A stretch of 64,000 nt of DNA. Origin: Micromonospora sp. NBC_01796. GTDB lineage: Bacteria > Actinomycetota > Actinomycetes > Mycobacteriales > Micromonosporaceae. Numbering within the stretch: position 1 is the first letter of the stretch; each line of letters starts with the position of its first letter. The stretch covers positions 930,001-994,000 of the forward strand of contig NZ_CP109078.1 of assembly GCF_035917455.1 (NCBI RefSeq), written 5' to 3'. The notes under the pieces are model-generated. The model was given only the letters and a program-made list of their open reading frames with translations, had not been told where the DNA came from and did not search any database. Below, one piece after another: positions 1 to 8,142 of the stretch. The translations under genes were made by a program, and so were the position numbers.

Positions 1-133
1 CGTCCGGGTCCTTGCTGTCGCGTACGGCCACCAGGTGGGGCAGGTTGTCGGCGACCTCGACGCAGTTGCCCTCCGCCCCGCTGCGGCTGCTCTTGTGCCA
101 GATGGCGCCGGTCAGCTCGGTTCGATCGGTCAT
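1..133 (-). CDS. DUF397 domain protein (3' end outside window)
   Basis: Only the first 44 residues are present; the gene runs off the left edge. It starts with ATG at 133 and reads MTDRTELTGAIWHKSSRSG followed by a GNCVEVA segment and a VRDSKDP segment, the standard signature of the small (about 60-80 residue) DUF397 proteins of actinomycetes. Its ATG overlaps the TGA of the upstream regulator gene (ATGA at 130-133), so the two are translationally coupled. DUF397 genes commonly sit directly after HTH-DUF5753 regulators, as in the WhiJ-like families of Streptomyces, where the small protein is thought to act with the regulator. The partner role here is inferred from that pairing. Confidence 0.85.
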   Translation of the reverse strand, partial: MTDRTELTGAIWHKSSRSGAEGNCVEVADNLPHLVAVRDSKDPD

Positions 134-1002
134 CGTCTCTCCCCTGCGAACGATTTGATCACCTCGCTCGATTCTGCCTCGGGGAGGGCGAGCCGGGCGA
201 GGTCCTTCCAGATGGCGTCGTAGGCGGCGACGTCCGCCGGCCGGTCGAGGTAGAGCGCTCCGGTCGGCCCCTCCTGGTAGACCATCGGTCGCTCACCCTC
301 CTCCCGCCTCGGCTGCGGGAAGGTGAGCATGACAAAGGCGCCACCGGTCGAGGCCCGGTGCAGGCCGGCGGCCAGCGGCAGCACCCGGAGGCGGATGTTG
401 GGTCGTTCGTTGAGCAGGGCCAGATGGGTGAGCTGGTCGGCCATCGCGGCGGGATCGCCCAGTGGCCGGTGCAGCACCGCCTCGCTCAGCACGACGTCGA
501 ACTGCGGCGCGGTCGGGAGTTTGCGGGTGAGCATGCGCTGCCGCTTCATGCGCAATTCGATCCGGAGTTCACGTTCCTCGTCGGACCAGTCGGGTCGGCC
601 GATCCGCATGACCTCCTCCATGTAGCGCCGCGTCTGCAACAGCCCCGGTATCAGTTCGCCGTCGTAATGGCGGATCCGCTCGGCGGCCGCCTCCATGCTG
701 ACGTACAGCTCGAACCAGTCCGGGACGGCGTCGCCGTACGCCTGCCACCAGCCGTCGGTGGTCTCCCGCGAGAGGCTGACGAGCGTCTCGGCCAGTTCCG
801 CCGGCGCCTGGTAGACGTCGCACAGGGTCTTGACATCGAGGGTACGGACGGCCTGGAGTCCGGTCTCGATCCGGTAGATCTTGATTGTCGAGCAGTCGAG
901 CGCCTCGCCGGCCGTCTTGATCGACATGCCGCCCTCGTCGCGGAGCTGACGCAGGTAACGACCGAGCTGACGCCGGGGCACGCTGGTGCTGGTTTTTTCC
1001 AC
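130..1002 (-). CDS. HTH (XRE-type) regulator with DUF5753
   Basis: A 290-residue DNA-binding protein. Residues about 10-70 form a helix-turn-helix of the XRE/HTH_31 type (RRQLGRYLRQLRDEGG, then the IKTAGEALDCS recognition region). Residues about 100-275 match DUF5753, the C-terminal domain of WhiJ-like actinomycete regulators (GLLQTRRYMEEVM, VVLSEAVLHRPLG). The start is GTG at 1002, because AGAGAGGG lies at the right distance upstream and the reading frame further upstream does not look like the family's N-terminus. The gene overlaps the DUF397 gene by 4 nt. A perfect tandem palindrome lies 195 bp upstream and could be its operator. Such pairs often influence development or antibiotic production in Streptomyces; the target here is unknown. 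Confidence 0.88.
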   Translation of the reverse strand: MEKTSTSVPRRQLGRYLRQLRDEGGMSIKTAGEALDCSTIKIYRIETGLQAVRTLDVKTLCDVYQAPAELAETLVSLSRETTDGWWQAYGDAVPDWFELYVSMEAAAERIRHYDGELIPGLLQTRRYMEEVMRIGRPDWSDEERELRIELRMKRQRMLTRKLPTAPQFDVVLSEAVLHRPLGDPAAMADQLTHLALLNERPNIRLRVLPLAAGLHRASTGGAFVMLTFPQPRREEGERPMVYQEGPTGALYLDRPADVAAYDAIWKDLARLALPEAESSEVIKSFAGERR

Positions 1003-1195
1003 CTGAAATCCCTCTCTGTTACGTCCTGAAAGACAGATCGGTTGCGTCACGAAAGACCCGGCGATGCAATCGAGAAACGCGGAGGTCGGCAGCGATCGAC
1101 GCCGAAAAGCGGAGCTGATGCGGGCACGGGTCATTGACGGAAATCATAGTTGGCGGAGGGCCTGCGTGATGGGAAGGCAATTCACCGATTCTCTT

Positions 1196-1233
1196 TACAT
1201 CATCTTTGATGTACGCACATCAAAGATGATGTA
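1196..1233. promoter_or_regulatory. Tandem palindromic operator-like site
   Basis: A perfect 17-bp inverted repeat with a 4-nt centre: TACATCATCTTTGATGT at 1196-1212, ACGC, then its exact complement at 1217-1233. Each arm is itself a dyad of the form (T)ACATCA-N4-TGATGT(A). The site is therefore two copies of one operator, with centres 20 bp apart, about two helical turns. It is AT-rich in a GC-rich genome and has no T-tract, so it looks like a binding site for two dimers on one DNA face rather than a terminator. It lies in the gap upstream of the HTH-DUF5753 gene, which makes autoregulation the simplest guess. Confidence 0.65.
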
Positions 1234-1305
1234 CGAAGAAACCGCAGTACACGCCCCAGACGATCGGGACCGCCCACCCGACGCCGGTCGCCGCGACTCA
1301 TATGA

Positions 1306-1345
1306 AGAAAGAGTGGCTATCCGAGGCGGGATAACCACTCTTTCT
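1306..1345 (-). terminator. Bidirectional hairpin terminator (repeat family copy 1)
   Basis: A 17-bp stem (1306-1322 with 1329-1345) with one mismatch and a 6-nt loop, flanked by an A-run on one side and a T-run on the other. Read on the minus strand it has a U·G wobble in place of a mismatch and follows the Eis-like gene that stops at 1406, so this is its working direction. The core, GAGTGGTTATCC-loop-GGATAGCCACTC followed by TTTCT, recurs at 51103-51132. Confidence 0.8.
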
Positions 1346-1405
1346 CTACAAGTGTGCGATCTGGAGCGGGGTGGAGTGGGGTGGGCGGGGCAGGGAGCGG
1401 GTGGG

Positions 1406-2614
1406 TTAGAAGTCGGTGAAGAGGTAGGGGACGGCGTGGGGGAAGAGGGAGCGGAGTTCGGTGGCGGCCTCGGGTGGGACGGTGCCGAAGCCGCGCAGGG
1501 GCAGTTCGTCCGGGTCGAGTACGCCGTAGGCCAGGGCGGAGATGCCGGCGGCGGTCAGGGTGGCGACGGGTGGGGCGGTGGCAGTGGCGGGCGCCGCGCC
1601 GGGGCCATGGGTGACCTCCAACCGACCGTCAACCCCGTCGAGGAGGTAGGTGCCGGCGATGAACGGGTCGTCGACGATGTCGACGCGTACCCGGCCGGGG
1701 GCGGTCGGCAGGCCGCGCAGGGCGTCGACCGAGAGCAGCCGGGCCATCGGCGCGACCGAACTCGGGAAGGAGAGCCTGCTCTCGGTGTGGGTGGCGAGAT
1801 CGGTGGCCCACAGTTCCGGAGTCTCGTCGGGGGCGACCACCGTGCTGATCCGGGCCACCTGGTCGACGTGGCGGGCGAAGAACTGCAGCAGCAGCGCCCG
1901 GCCGAGCGGGTTGACGGTGAGCAGGTCGTCGGCGTGCAGCGTGCCGCCGTGCCCGTCGATCGTGTAGGTGACCGCGCCGACCACCTCGCCGTCGTGCCAG
2001 GCGCTGACGATCCAGCGCTTGTCGTCCTCCCGGCGCTGGACGTCCCGGTAGTCGGGCAGGAGGGAGAAGCCGTGCCTGGACGTCAACAGCCGCTCGGTGA
2101 GAGCACGGTGGGCGTCGTACCCGTCCCGGATCCGCTGCCAGCGCAGCTCCCCCGGCAGGTCCGCGCGCAGCCACTCACCGAGGTCGGCCGGGGAGAAGCT
2201 GACCGTACGCGGCTGCGGGAGCGCGGCGAAACCGAAACGGCCGTAGAAGGAGGGTCGGAACGGGTAGAGCGCGCTGATCGGGTACCCCTCGTCGCGCAGC
2301 TCACCGAGGAGCTGGGTGAGCAGTGTACGGACGTGTCCCTGGCGGCGGGCCAGCGGATGGCTGACCACACCGGAGACCCCCACCATCGGATGTACGGTCC
2401 CCCGGACGTTCTGCCGCATCGGGATCACGCTCACCGCCGCGAGCGTCTCCTTGCCGTCCTCCACGACCAGCGTGATGTTGCCCTCGTGGTACGGCAGGTA
2501 GCCGCGGAGTTTCGCCCCCTCCTCCGGCGGCATCGGCGACCGCTCGAACGCGTACTCCTGCAGGCGCCAGCTCGTGGTGGGACGTTCCTCGTTGGCCAGT
2601 CGACGGATCTTCAT
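1406..2614 (-). CDS. eis: Eis-family GNAT N-acetyltransferase
   Basis: A 402-residue acetyl-CoA-dependent acetyltransferase of the Eis type, which in mycobacteria acetylates amino groups of aminoglycosides and of protein lysines. The N-terminal GNAT fold carries the acetyl-CoA loop RRQGHV at about residues 90-95 and the conserved PSFYGRFGF segment at about 121-129, whose Tyr124 matches the catalytic Tyr of Eis. A second GNAT-like half and a C-terminal SCP2-like domain follow. Both the length and the final residue (Phe402) equal those of M. tuberculosis Eis, where the C-terminal carboxylate is the general base. The start is ATG at 2614 after a GGGG run; the frame stays open upstream inside the neighbouring gene. 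Aminoglycoside acetylation by this copy is possible but not shown by sequence. Confidence 0.88.
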   Translation of the reverse strand: MKIRRLANEERPTTSWRLQEYAFERSPMPPEEGAKLRGYLPYHEGNITLVVEDGKETLAAVSVIPMRQNVRGTVHPMVGVSGVVSHPLARRQGHVRTLLTQLLGELRDEGYPISALYPFRPSFYGRFGFAALPQPRTVSFSPADLGEWLRADLPGELRWQRIRDGYDAHRALTERLLTSRHGFSLLPDYRDVQRREDDKRWIVSAWHDGEVVGAVTYTIDGHGGTLHADDLLTVNPLGRALLLQFFARHVDQVARISTVVAPDETPELWATDLATHTESRLSFPSSVAPMARLLSVDALRGLPTAPGRVRVDIVDDPFIAGTYLLDGVDGRLEVTHGPGAAPATATAPPVATLTAAGISALAYGVLDPDELPLRGFGTVPPEAATELRSLFPHAVPYLFTDF

Positions 2615-2676
2615 TGCCCCATCCCAGCCTGCGGGCCGTCCGGGTTCAACCCCGTTTCGCTCCGGAGCGGGCGCCG

Positions 2677-3438
2677 CTACTGGCCGACCTTGATGCCCGG
2701 CTCCCCGGCGACGAACTGGATCGACTGGCGCGGCTCCCGGCCGGGTACGTTCACGCCCCCGCGCTTGCCGAGCGGCAGGATGACCCGGCGGTAGGTTCCC
2801 TCCAACATCATCGCGGTCGCGACGTACCAGGCGATCAGGGCGGAGACGACGAAGAACCAGGCGCCGGTCGTACGCCAGGCGGAGCTGTCGGCGATCTGGC
2901 CGACGCCGAAGGTGGTCGCCCCACCGGCGAGTGCGATCAGCACCCCGGCGAGTCCGAGGTTCACCGCGAGCGCGGCGGCGGCACCGGACCAGGTGATCGC
3001 GGCGAGTGCGACGAACCAGTACCCGAGCGCCACGAACGGGGTGGGCTGGGTCAGTACGCCGATCGAGATCAACAGGAAGAGCAGCCCGTACGCGAGCCAG
3101 AAGGCGCCCCAGATCCCGTGCATGGCGGTGGCGAGCCCGTCCCGCGCCCGGTACGCCCACATCCCGGCCAGCAACTGGGCCAGGCCGCCGAGGAACGCGG
3201 CGAACGGGAAGAGGAACTGCGGGGTGGTCGAGTTGCCGTACCAGCCGGCCAGGTTCGCGCCGACGACGAAGGTGGCGGCGGCGAAGCCGAAGAGCCCGAG
3301 GATCGAGGGCGCGGCCACCGGTTGCAGCGAGATCGTGGCGTGGTTGCGCCAGAACTGGAACTCGCCGTCGTGGCCGTCGTGCCCGTCATGACCGTCGTTG
3401 CCGCGCATGGGTTGCGCCGGGCGTGACATGTGAGACAT
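2677..3438 (-). CDS. Acetate/succinate transporter-like membrane protein (GPR1/FUN34/YaaH)
   Basis: A 253-residue polytopic protein with about six hydrophobic helices between residues 50 and 220. The first is preceded by APSILGLFGFAAATF, the equivalent of the N-P-x-P-L-G-L entrance motif of the GPR1/FUN34/YaaH (SatP) family, which moves acetate and succinate across the membrane. The N-terminus has a His/Asp/Gly repeat (DGHDGHDGHDG), a possible metal-binding tail. ATG at 3438 was chosen because GGGAG lies 7 nt upstream; an ATG nine bases later is an alternative. It lies 62 bp upstream of the Eis-like gene on the same strand and may be co-transcribed with it. The substrate is inferred from the family only. 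Confidence 0.8.
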   Translation of the reverse strand: MSHMSRPAQPMRGNDGHDGHDGHDGEFQFWRNHATISLQPVAAPSILGLFGFAAATFVVGANLAGWYGNSTTPQFLFPFAAFLGGLAQLLAGMWAYRARDGLATAMHGIWGAFWLAYGLLFLLISIGVLTQPTPFVALGYWFVALAAITWSGAAAALAVNLGLAGVLIALAGGATTFGVGQIADSSAWRTTGAWFFVVSALIAWYVATAMMLEGTYRRVILPLGKRGGVNVPGREPRQSIQFVAGEPGIKVGQ

Positions 3439-3668
3439 CTCCAGACTCCCTCTCCAGCGGAGCTCACCGCCTGACGCGGCCGGGCGGCTCACGGCCCGGC
3501 CGTGGACGGCTGAGCCGGTAGCGACCGCGGACTACCCATCGGACCAGGCATTACACGGGATGTTGACTTCCCCCTTCGCCAGGAATAGCCTTCCGTCAAT
3601 CTGTAAAGTTTGTGAACTGATCGGCGTCAGTCACAGTCCTGCCGTCACCCGGCGAGTAAGGAAGCGCC

Positions 3669-5873
3669 ATGACCCCCAGCAGCGCCACGACCCCCCGCAG
3701 TAGGACCAGGGGGCGCGTCCGGCCCCGGATCGTCGCCGTACTCGCCACCGTCGTGGTCGGGCTCGCGGTGGGCGCGGTGGGCGTAACCAACGCCCTGGCC
3801 GCGACCACCGGCGCGATCACCGGGTACGGCGGCAAGTGCGTCGACGTCGCCGCCGCCAGCAACGCCAACGGCACCCAGGTGCAGCTCTACACCTGTAACG
3901 GCAGCAACGCGCAACAGTGGATCGTCGGCGACGACGGCACCATCCGGGCCCTGGGCAAATGCCTCGACGTGGCCAGCGCGTCCACCGCCAACGGGGCCAG
4001 GGTGCAGATCTGGGACTGCAACGGCAGCGGCGCCCAACAGTGGACCGCCAGCGCCGGGCTGCTGCGCAACCCGCAGGCGAACAAGTGCCTCGACGCCACC
4101 GGCCCCTCCTCCGCCGACGGGACACCTCTGCAGATCTGGGAGTGTTTCGGTGGACCCAACCAACAGTGGGTCCTGCCCACCGGCGGCGGCGGTCCCACGC
4201 CGACGCCGACGGCACCGACACCACCGCCGGGAGGCAACGTGGACCTGGGGCCGAACGTCTCCGTCTTCGACCCGTCGATGTCCAGCGCGACCATCCAGAG
4301 CCGCCTGAACACCGTGTTCAACCAGCAGGAGAGCAACCAGTTCGGCAACAACCGGTACGCGCTGCTGTTCAAGCCCGGCACGTACAACGTCGACGTCAAC
4401 GTCGGCTTCTACACCCAGGTCGCCGGCCTCGGTTACCTGCCCGACAACGTCACCATCAACGGCGGTGTCCACGTCGAGGCGGACTGGTTCCAGGGCAACG
4501 CCACGCACAACTTCTGGCGCGGGGCGGAGAACCTGTCGGTGAACCCGACCTCCGGCACCGACCGGTGGGCGGTCTCCCAGGCGGCGGCGTACCGCCGGAT
4601 GCACGTACGCGGAAATCTCCAGCTCGACGACGGCGGCTGGTCCAGCGGCGGCCTGCTCGCCGACACCCGGGTGGACGGCCAGGTCCGCTCCGGGTCACAG
4701 CAGCAGTGGCTCTCCCGCAACACCCAGTGGGGTAGCTGGACCGGCTCGAACTGGAACATGGTCTTCGTCGGCGCGGTCAACGCACCGGCCAACAGCTTCC
4801 CCAACCCGCCCTACACCACCGTGGCGCAGACCCCGGTGGTCCGGGAGAAGCCGTTCCTCTACGTCGACCAGGCCGGCAACTACCAGGTGTTCGTACCCTC
4901 GGTGCGGTCCAACACGACCGGGACGAGCTGGGCGTCCGGCAGCCCGGCCGGCTCGTCCCTGCCGATCAGCCAGTTCTTCGTGGTGAAGCCCGGCGCGACC
5001 GCCGCCACCATCAACGCCCAACTCGCCCAGGGCAAGCACCTGCTGTTCACGCCGGGGATCTACCACCTGAACGACACCCTGCGGGTGACCCGACCGGACA
5101 CGGTGGTGCTCGGCCTCGGCCTGGCCACGCTGGTGCCGGACAACGGCGTGGTCGCGATGAGCGTCGCCGACGTCGACGGGGTCAAGGTCGCCGGGCTGCT
5201 CTTCGACGCCGGCCCGACCAACTCGCCCGTGCTGATGGAGGTCGGCCCGACCGGCTCGTCGGCGAACCACTCGGCCAACCCCACCTCCCTGCACGACCTG
5301 TACTTCCGGGTCGGCGGCGCGGCGGTCGGCAAGGCCACCGTGAGCCTGCGGGTGAACAGCTCGAACGTGATCGGCGACCACCTGTGGATCTGGCGCGGGG
5401 ACCACACGTACGGCGTCGGCTGGAACGTCAACACCGCCGACACCGGCCTGATCGTCAACGGTGCCGACGTCACCATGTACGGGCTCTTCGTCGAGCACTA
5501 CCAGAAGTACCAGACCATCTGGAACGGCGAACGGGGCCGGACGTACTTCTACCAGAACGAGATCCCGTACGACGTGCCGAACCAGGCGAGCTGGCAGAAC
5601 GGCTCCCAACAGGGGTACGCGGCGTACAAGGTGGCCGACTCGGTCAACACCCACGAGGCGTGGGGGCTGGGCAGCTACTGCTTCTTCAACGCGAACCCGT
5701 CGGTGGTGCTGGGGCACTCGTTCGAGGTGCCGAACAAGGCGGGGGTCCGGTTCCACAACATGGTCACGGTCTCGCTCGGCGGTGGCACCGGAAGCATCCG
5801 GAACATCATCAACAACGCCGGTGGTCCGGCGAACTCGACCACAACCGTCTCCACACTGGTCAACTACCCCTGA
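3669..5873 (+). CDS. Secreted GH55-type exo-beta-1,3-glucanase with ricin-B lectin domain
   Basis: A 734-residue exported enzyme. Residues 1-45 are a signal peptide (Arg-rich start, hydrophobic core, ALA-A cleavage site). Residues about 46-170 form a ricin-type beta-trefoil (CBM13) with three QxW repeats (AQQWIVG, AQQWTAS, NQQWVLP). A Gly/Thr/Pro linker at about 172-190 leads to a 545-residue domain with the double beta-helix signature of GH55 laminarinases: FKPGTYNV, WRGAENLSV, EKPFLYVD, VVLGLGLAT, and the FYQNE segment next to the expected active site. It closely resembles remembered Streptomyces GH55 enzymes that release glucose from beta-1,3-glucan. Some databases mislabel this family as adenylyl cyclase. 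The start has AAGGAAG upstream. It is a single-gene unit ending in a strong convergent hairpin, and probably attacks fungal wall or callose glucans. Confidence 0.85.
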   Translation: MTPSSATTPRSRTRGRVRPRIVAVLATVVVGLAVGAVGVTNALAATTGAITGYGGKCVDVAAASNANGTQVQLYTCNGSNAQQWIVGDDGTIRALGKCLDVASASTANGARVQIWDCNGSGAQQWTASAGLLRNPQANKCLDATGPSSADGTPLQIWECFGGPNQQWVLPTGGGGPTPTPTAPTPPPGGNVDLGPNVSVFDPSMSSATIQSRLNTVFNQQESNQFGNNRYALLFKPGTYNVDVNVGFYTQVAGLGYLPDNVTINGGVHVEADWFQGNATHNFWRGAENLSVNPTSGTDRWAVSQAAAYRRMHVRGNLQLDDGGWSSGGLLADTRVDGQVRSGSQQQWLSRNTQWGSWTGSNWNMVFVGAVNAPANSFPNPPYTTVAQTPVVREKPFLYVDQAGNYQVFVPSVRSNTTGTSWASGSPAGSSLPISQFFVVKPGATAATINAQLAQGKHLLFTPGIYHLNDTLRVTRPDTVVLGLGLATLVPDNGVVAMSVADVDGVKVAGLLFDAGPTNSPVLMEVGPTGSSANHSANPTSLHDLYFRVGGAAVGKATVSLRVNSSNVIGDHLWIWRGDHTYGVGWNVNTADTGLIVNGADVTMYGLFVEHYQKYQTIWNGERGRTYFYQNEIPYDVPNQASWQNGSQQGYAAYKVADSVNTHEAWGLGSYCFFNANPSVVLGHSFEVPNKAGVRFHNMVTVSLGGGTGSIRNIINNAGGPANSTTTVSTLVNYP

Positions 5874-5881
5874 TCGGGTGA

Positions 5882-5926
5882 ACGCGGAGCGGGCCACGGC
5901 AGAAAGCGCCGTGGCCCGCTCCGCGT
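5882..5926. terminator. Convergent hairpin terminator
   Basis: A perfect 19-bp stem (5882-5900 with 5908-5926) and a 7-nt loop AGAAAGC, placed between the convergent glucanase and hemQ genes. It lacks a T-tract, as is usual for actinomycete terminators, and can serve both strands. Confidence 0.85.
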
Positions 5927-5931
5927 CGACG

Positions 5932-6648
5932 TCACGGCAGGCTGGTGACCAGTTCGCTGACCGAACGGCGGCGCCCGGTGTAGAACGGGACCTCCTCGCG
6001 TACGTGCCGGCGGGCCCGGGAGGCGCGCAGGTCACGCATCAGGTCGACGATCCGGTGCAGTTCGTCGGCCTCGAAGGCGAGCATCCACTCGTAGTCGCCG
6101 AGGGCGAACGAGGCGACCGTGTTGGCCCGTACGTCGGGGTAGCCCCTGGCCATCCGGCCGTGCTCGGCGAGCATCTCCCGGCGCTCGGCGTCGGGCAGCA
6201 GGTACCACTCGTACGAGCGCACGAACGGGTAGACGCAGATGTAGTCGCGAGCCGGCTCTCCGGCCAGGAACGCGGGTACGTGACTCTTGTTGAACTCGGC
6301 CGGTCGGTGCAGCGCCATCTGGGACCAGACCGGTGCCAGTTGCCGGCCCAGTGCCGTACGCCGGAACAGCCCGTACGCCTCCTGGAGCGCGTCCGGGGTG
6401 CTCGCGTGCCACCAGATCAGCACGTCGGCGTCGGCCCGCAGCGCCGAGACGTCGTAGCTGCCCCGGATCACCACGTCCTTGCTCGCCAGGTCGGCGAAGA
6501 GCGCCTCGACCTCGGCGGCGATCCCGTCCCGGTCGGCCGGCAGCGGCCCGGTGGCCCGGAAAACCGACCACATCGTGTAGCGGACGGTGTCGTTCAGTTC
6601 CCGTAGCCGGGCCGCGTTGCTCTGTTCCGCAGCAGAATCCGTACTCAT
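5932..6648 (-). CDS. hemQ: Coproheme decarboxylase HemQ (ChdC)
   Basis: A 238-residue chlorite-dismutase-fold protein catalysing the last step of the coproporphyrin-dependent heme pathway: oxidative decarboxylation of coproheme III to heme b. Recognisable segments are [10 protein letters not shown] near the N-terminus, [22 protein letters not shown], and [13 protein letters not shown], the region that carries the reactive tyrosine in this family. [17 protein letters not shown] follows near the end. Its ATG overlaps the hemY TGA (ATGA at 6645-6648). It is the last gene of hemE-hemY-hemQ, the order seen at Rv2678c-Rv2676c. It is probably cytosolic. Confidence 0.93.
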   Translation of the reverse strand: MSTDSAAEQSNAARLRELNDTVRYTMWSVFRATGPLPADRDGIAAEVEALFADLASKDVVIRGSYDVSALRADADVLIWWHASTPDALQEAYGLFRRTALGRQLAPVWSQMALHRPAEFNKSHVPAFLAGEPARDYICVYPFVRSYEWYLLPDAERREMLAEHGRMARGYPDVRANTVASFALGDYEWMLAFEADELHRIVDLMRDLRASRARRHVREEVPFYTGRRRSVSELVTSLP

Positions 6649-8123
6649 CCCGTGGCTCCTCCCAACGCCTTGACGATCTCTTCAGCGGCCGTCTCGCCGG
6701 ACCGTACGCAGATCGGCACGCCGACCCCGTCGTAGCCGGCGCCGGCCAGTGCCAGCGTCGGGTGGCTCGCCCGCAGGGTGCTCCGGGCCGCCGCTACCCG
6801 GTCCAGGTGTCCCGGCTGGTACTGCGGCAGCGCCCCGCCCCACCGTTGCACGTGGCTCGCCACCGGCTCGGGCAGTACGGCGCCGGGCAGCAGTTGCCCC
6901 AGTTCCCGGTGCACGGTCGCGATCAGTTCGGCGTCGTCGCGCTGCAACAGGTGCTCCTCGCCGTACCGGCCGACCGAGGTGCGCAGCAGGGCCAGCCCGT
7001 CCGTCCGGCGCTGGTGCGCCCACTTGGTGCTGAAGAAGGTGGCCGCCTTGATCAGTGTGCCCTCGGTGGCCGGCACCAGGATCCCGGAGAGGTCGGGCAG
7101 GGTGGCCGCCGGGACGACCAGGGTGACCAGCGCGACACTCGCGTAGTCGAGCCGGCCGACCAGGGCACCGACGCCGACGTCGACCCCGGCGAGCAGCCGG
7201 GCGGCCGGACGTGCCGGCAGGGCCAGCACCACCGCGTCCGCCTCGACCAGTTCCGGGTCACGGGTGGGCCCGATCACCAGCCGCCAGCCTGTCGGGGTGC
7301 GGCTCAGTTCGCGGACGGCCGCGCCGAGCCGGATCTGCACCCCGCCGACCGCCGTCCCGCCGCCGGTTCCGGCGGGTGCCACGAGTTGCTCGGCCGCGGC
7401 GTTGACCAGCCGGCTCAGCCCGCCCTCGACGGTGGCGAAGATCGGTCGGCCGGGGGCGCGGGGCGCGGCGGCCTGGGCCGCCCGGACCGCTCCGGCCAGG
7501 GTGTTCTCCACCCGTGCGGTGCGGGCCAGCGCGGGCATGGTGGTGGCCAGCGAGAGCAGGTCGGCCCGGCCGGCGTAGACGCCGCCGAGCATCGGGTCGA
7601 CCAGCCGGTCGACCACCTCGTCGCCGAACCGGCGCCGGACCAGTTCGCCGACCGCGACGTCCTCGTCGGGGTCGAGCAGCGGGCGGCCGGCGTCGGTGTC
7701 CCGGTCCGCCGCCGGCTGCGCCACCGCGGCCACCTTCTCCAGATCACCGGGTACGCCGACCAGCGTCCCGCCGGGTACGGGCAGCAGCCGCCCGCCGAGC
7801 GCGATCGCGGCCTGCCCGGTCGCCGGGTGCACCAGGTCCTCGCCCAGCCCCAGCCGGCGGGCCAGGGCGATCGCCGCGGACTCTCCTCCGGCGGGGTCGC
7901 GGGTCAGGAACGCCTCGGCGCCGAGTTCGACGGGTGCGCCGGCGAGGGTGCCGGTGCGCAGCTTGCCGCCGAGCGAGCCGGACTGCTCGTACACGGTGAT
8001 GGTGGTGCCGGCCGGTGCCCGGTCGCGCAGCCGCAACGCGGCGGCGAGGCCGGTGATCCCGCCGCCGACCACCGCGATCCGCGCCGGTTGTTCCCCGGCG
8101 TCGCCGCGCGTTCCGGTTTCCAT
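6645..8123 (-). CDS. hemY: Coproporphyrinogen III oxidase / protoporphyrinogen oxidase family (HemY/CgoX)
   Basis: A 492-residue FAD enzyme. The N-terminal Rossmann motif VVGGGITG (residues about 18-25) binds FAD, and the C-terminal segment [20 protein letters not shown] is the second FAD-binding signature of the family. In Actinobacteria this enzyme oxidises coproporphyrinogen III to coproporphyrin III rather than acting on protoporphyrinogen, which fits the neighbouring hemQ. The start is ATG at 8123, since the frame is open far upstream inside hemE but has no other good start near the Rossmann fold. It lies 19 nt after hemE and overlaps hemQ by 4 nt, so the three form one operon. The ribosome-binding site is weak, consistent with coupling. 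Confidence 0.92.
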   Translation of the reverse strand: METGTRGDAGEQPARIAVVGGGITGLAAALRLRDRAPAGTTITVYEQSGSLGGKLRTGTLAGAPVELGAEAFLTRDPAGGESAAIALARRLGLGEDLVHPATGQAAIALGGRLLPVPGGTLVGVPGDLEKVAAVAQPAADRDTDAGRPLLDPDEDVAVGELVRRRFGDEVVDRLVDPMLGGVYAGRADLLSLATTMPALARTARVENTLAGAVRAAQAAAPRAPGRPIFATVEGGLSRLVNAAAEQLVAPAGTGGGTAVGGVQIRLGAAVRELSRTPTGWRLVIGPTRDPELVEADAVVLALPARPAARLLAGVDVGVGALVGRLDYASVALVTLVVPAATLPDLSGILVPATEGTLIKAATFFSTKWAHQRRTDGLALLRTSVGRYGEEHLLQRDDAELIATVHRELGQLLPGAVLPEPVASHVQRWGGALPQYQPGHLDRVAAARSTLRASHPTLALAGAGYDGVGVPICVRSGETAAEEIVKALGGATG

Positions 8124-8142
8124 GATCAGGCAGCTCTCATGA

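Larger units (their letters stand above)
1003..1405. other. 403-bp intergenic region
   Basis: No credible gene was seen here. Reading frames through this stretch are only run-ins to the neighbouring genes or their complements. It must hold the promoter of the leftward HTH gene. It contains the palindromic site at 1196-1233 and the hairpin terminator at 1306-1345. The stretch around 1190-1250 is distinctly AT-richer than its surroundings. Confidence 0.6.

Noticed and set aside
2630-2690. GGTTCAACCCC resembling a tRNA T-arm
   Set aside because: No matching acceptor stem, D-arm or anticodon arm can be folded around it, and it overlaps the end of the transporter gene.
1064-2794. 576-codon open frame on the plus strand
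   Set aside because: Covers the complement of the Eis-like gene and the intergenic palindrome; Gly/Glu/Val-rich repeats without a domain.
3645-4604. 319-codon minus-strand frame over the glucanase
   Set aside because: Antisense to a gene with a signal peptide and clear lectin/GH55 domains.
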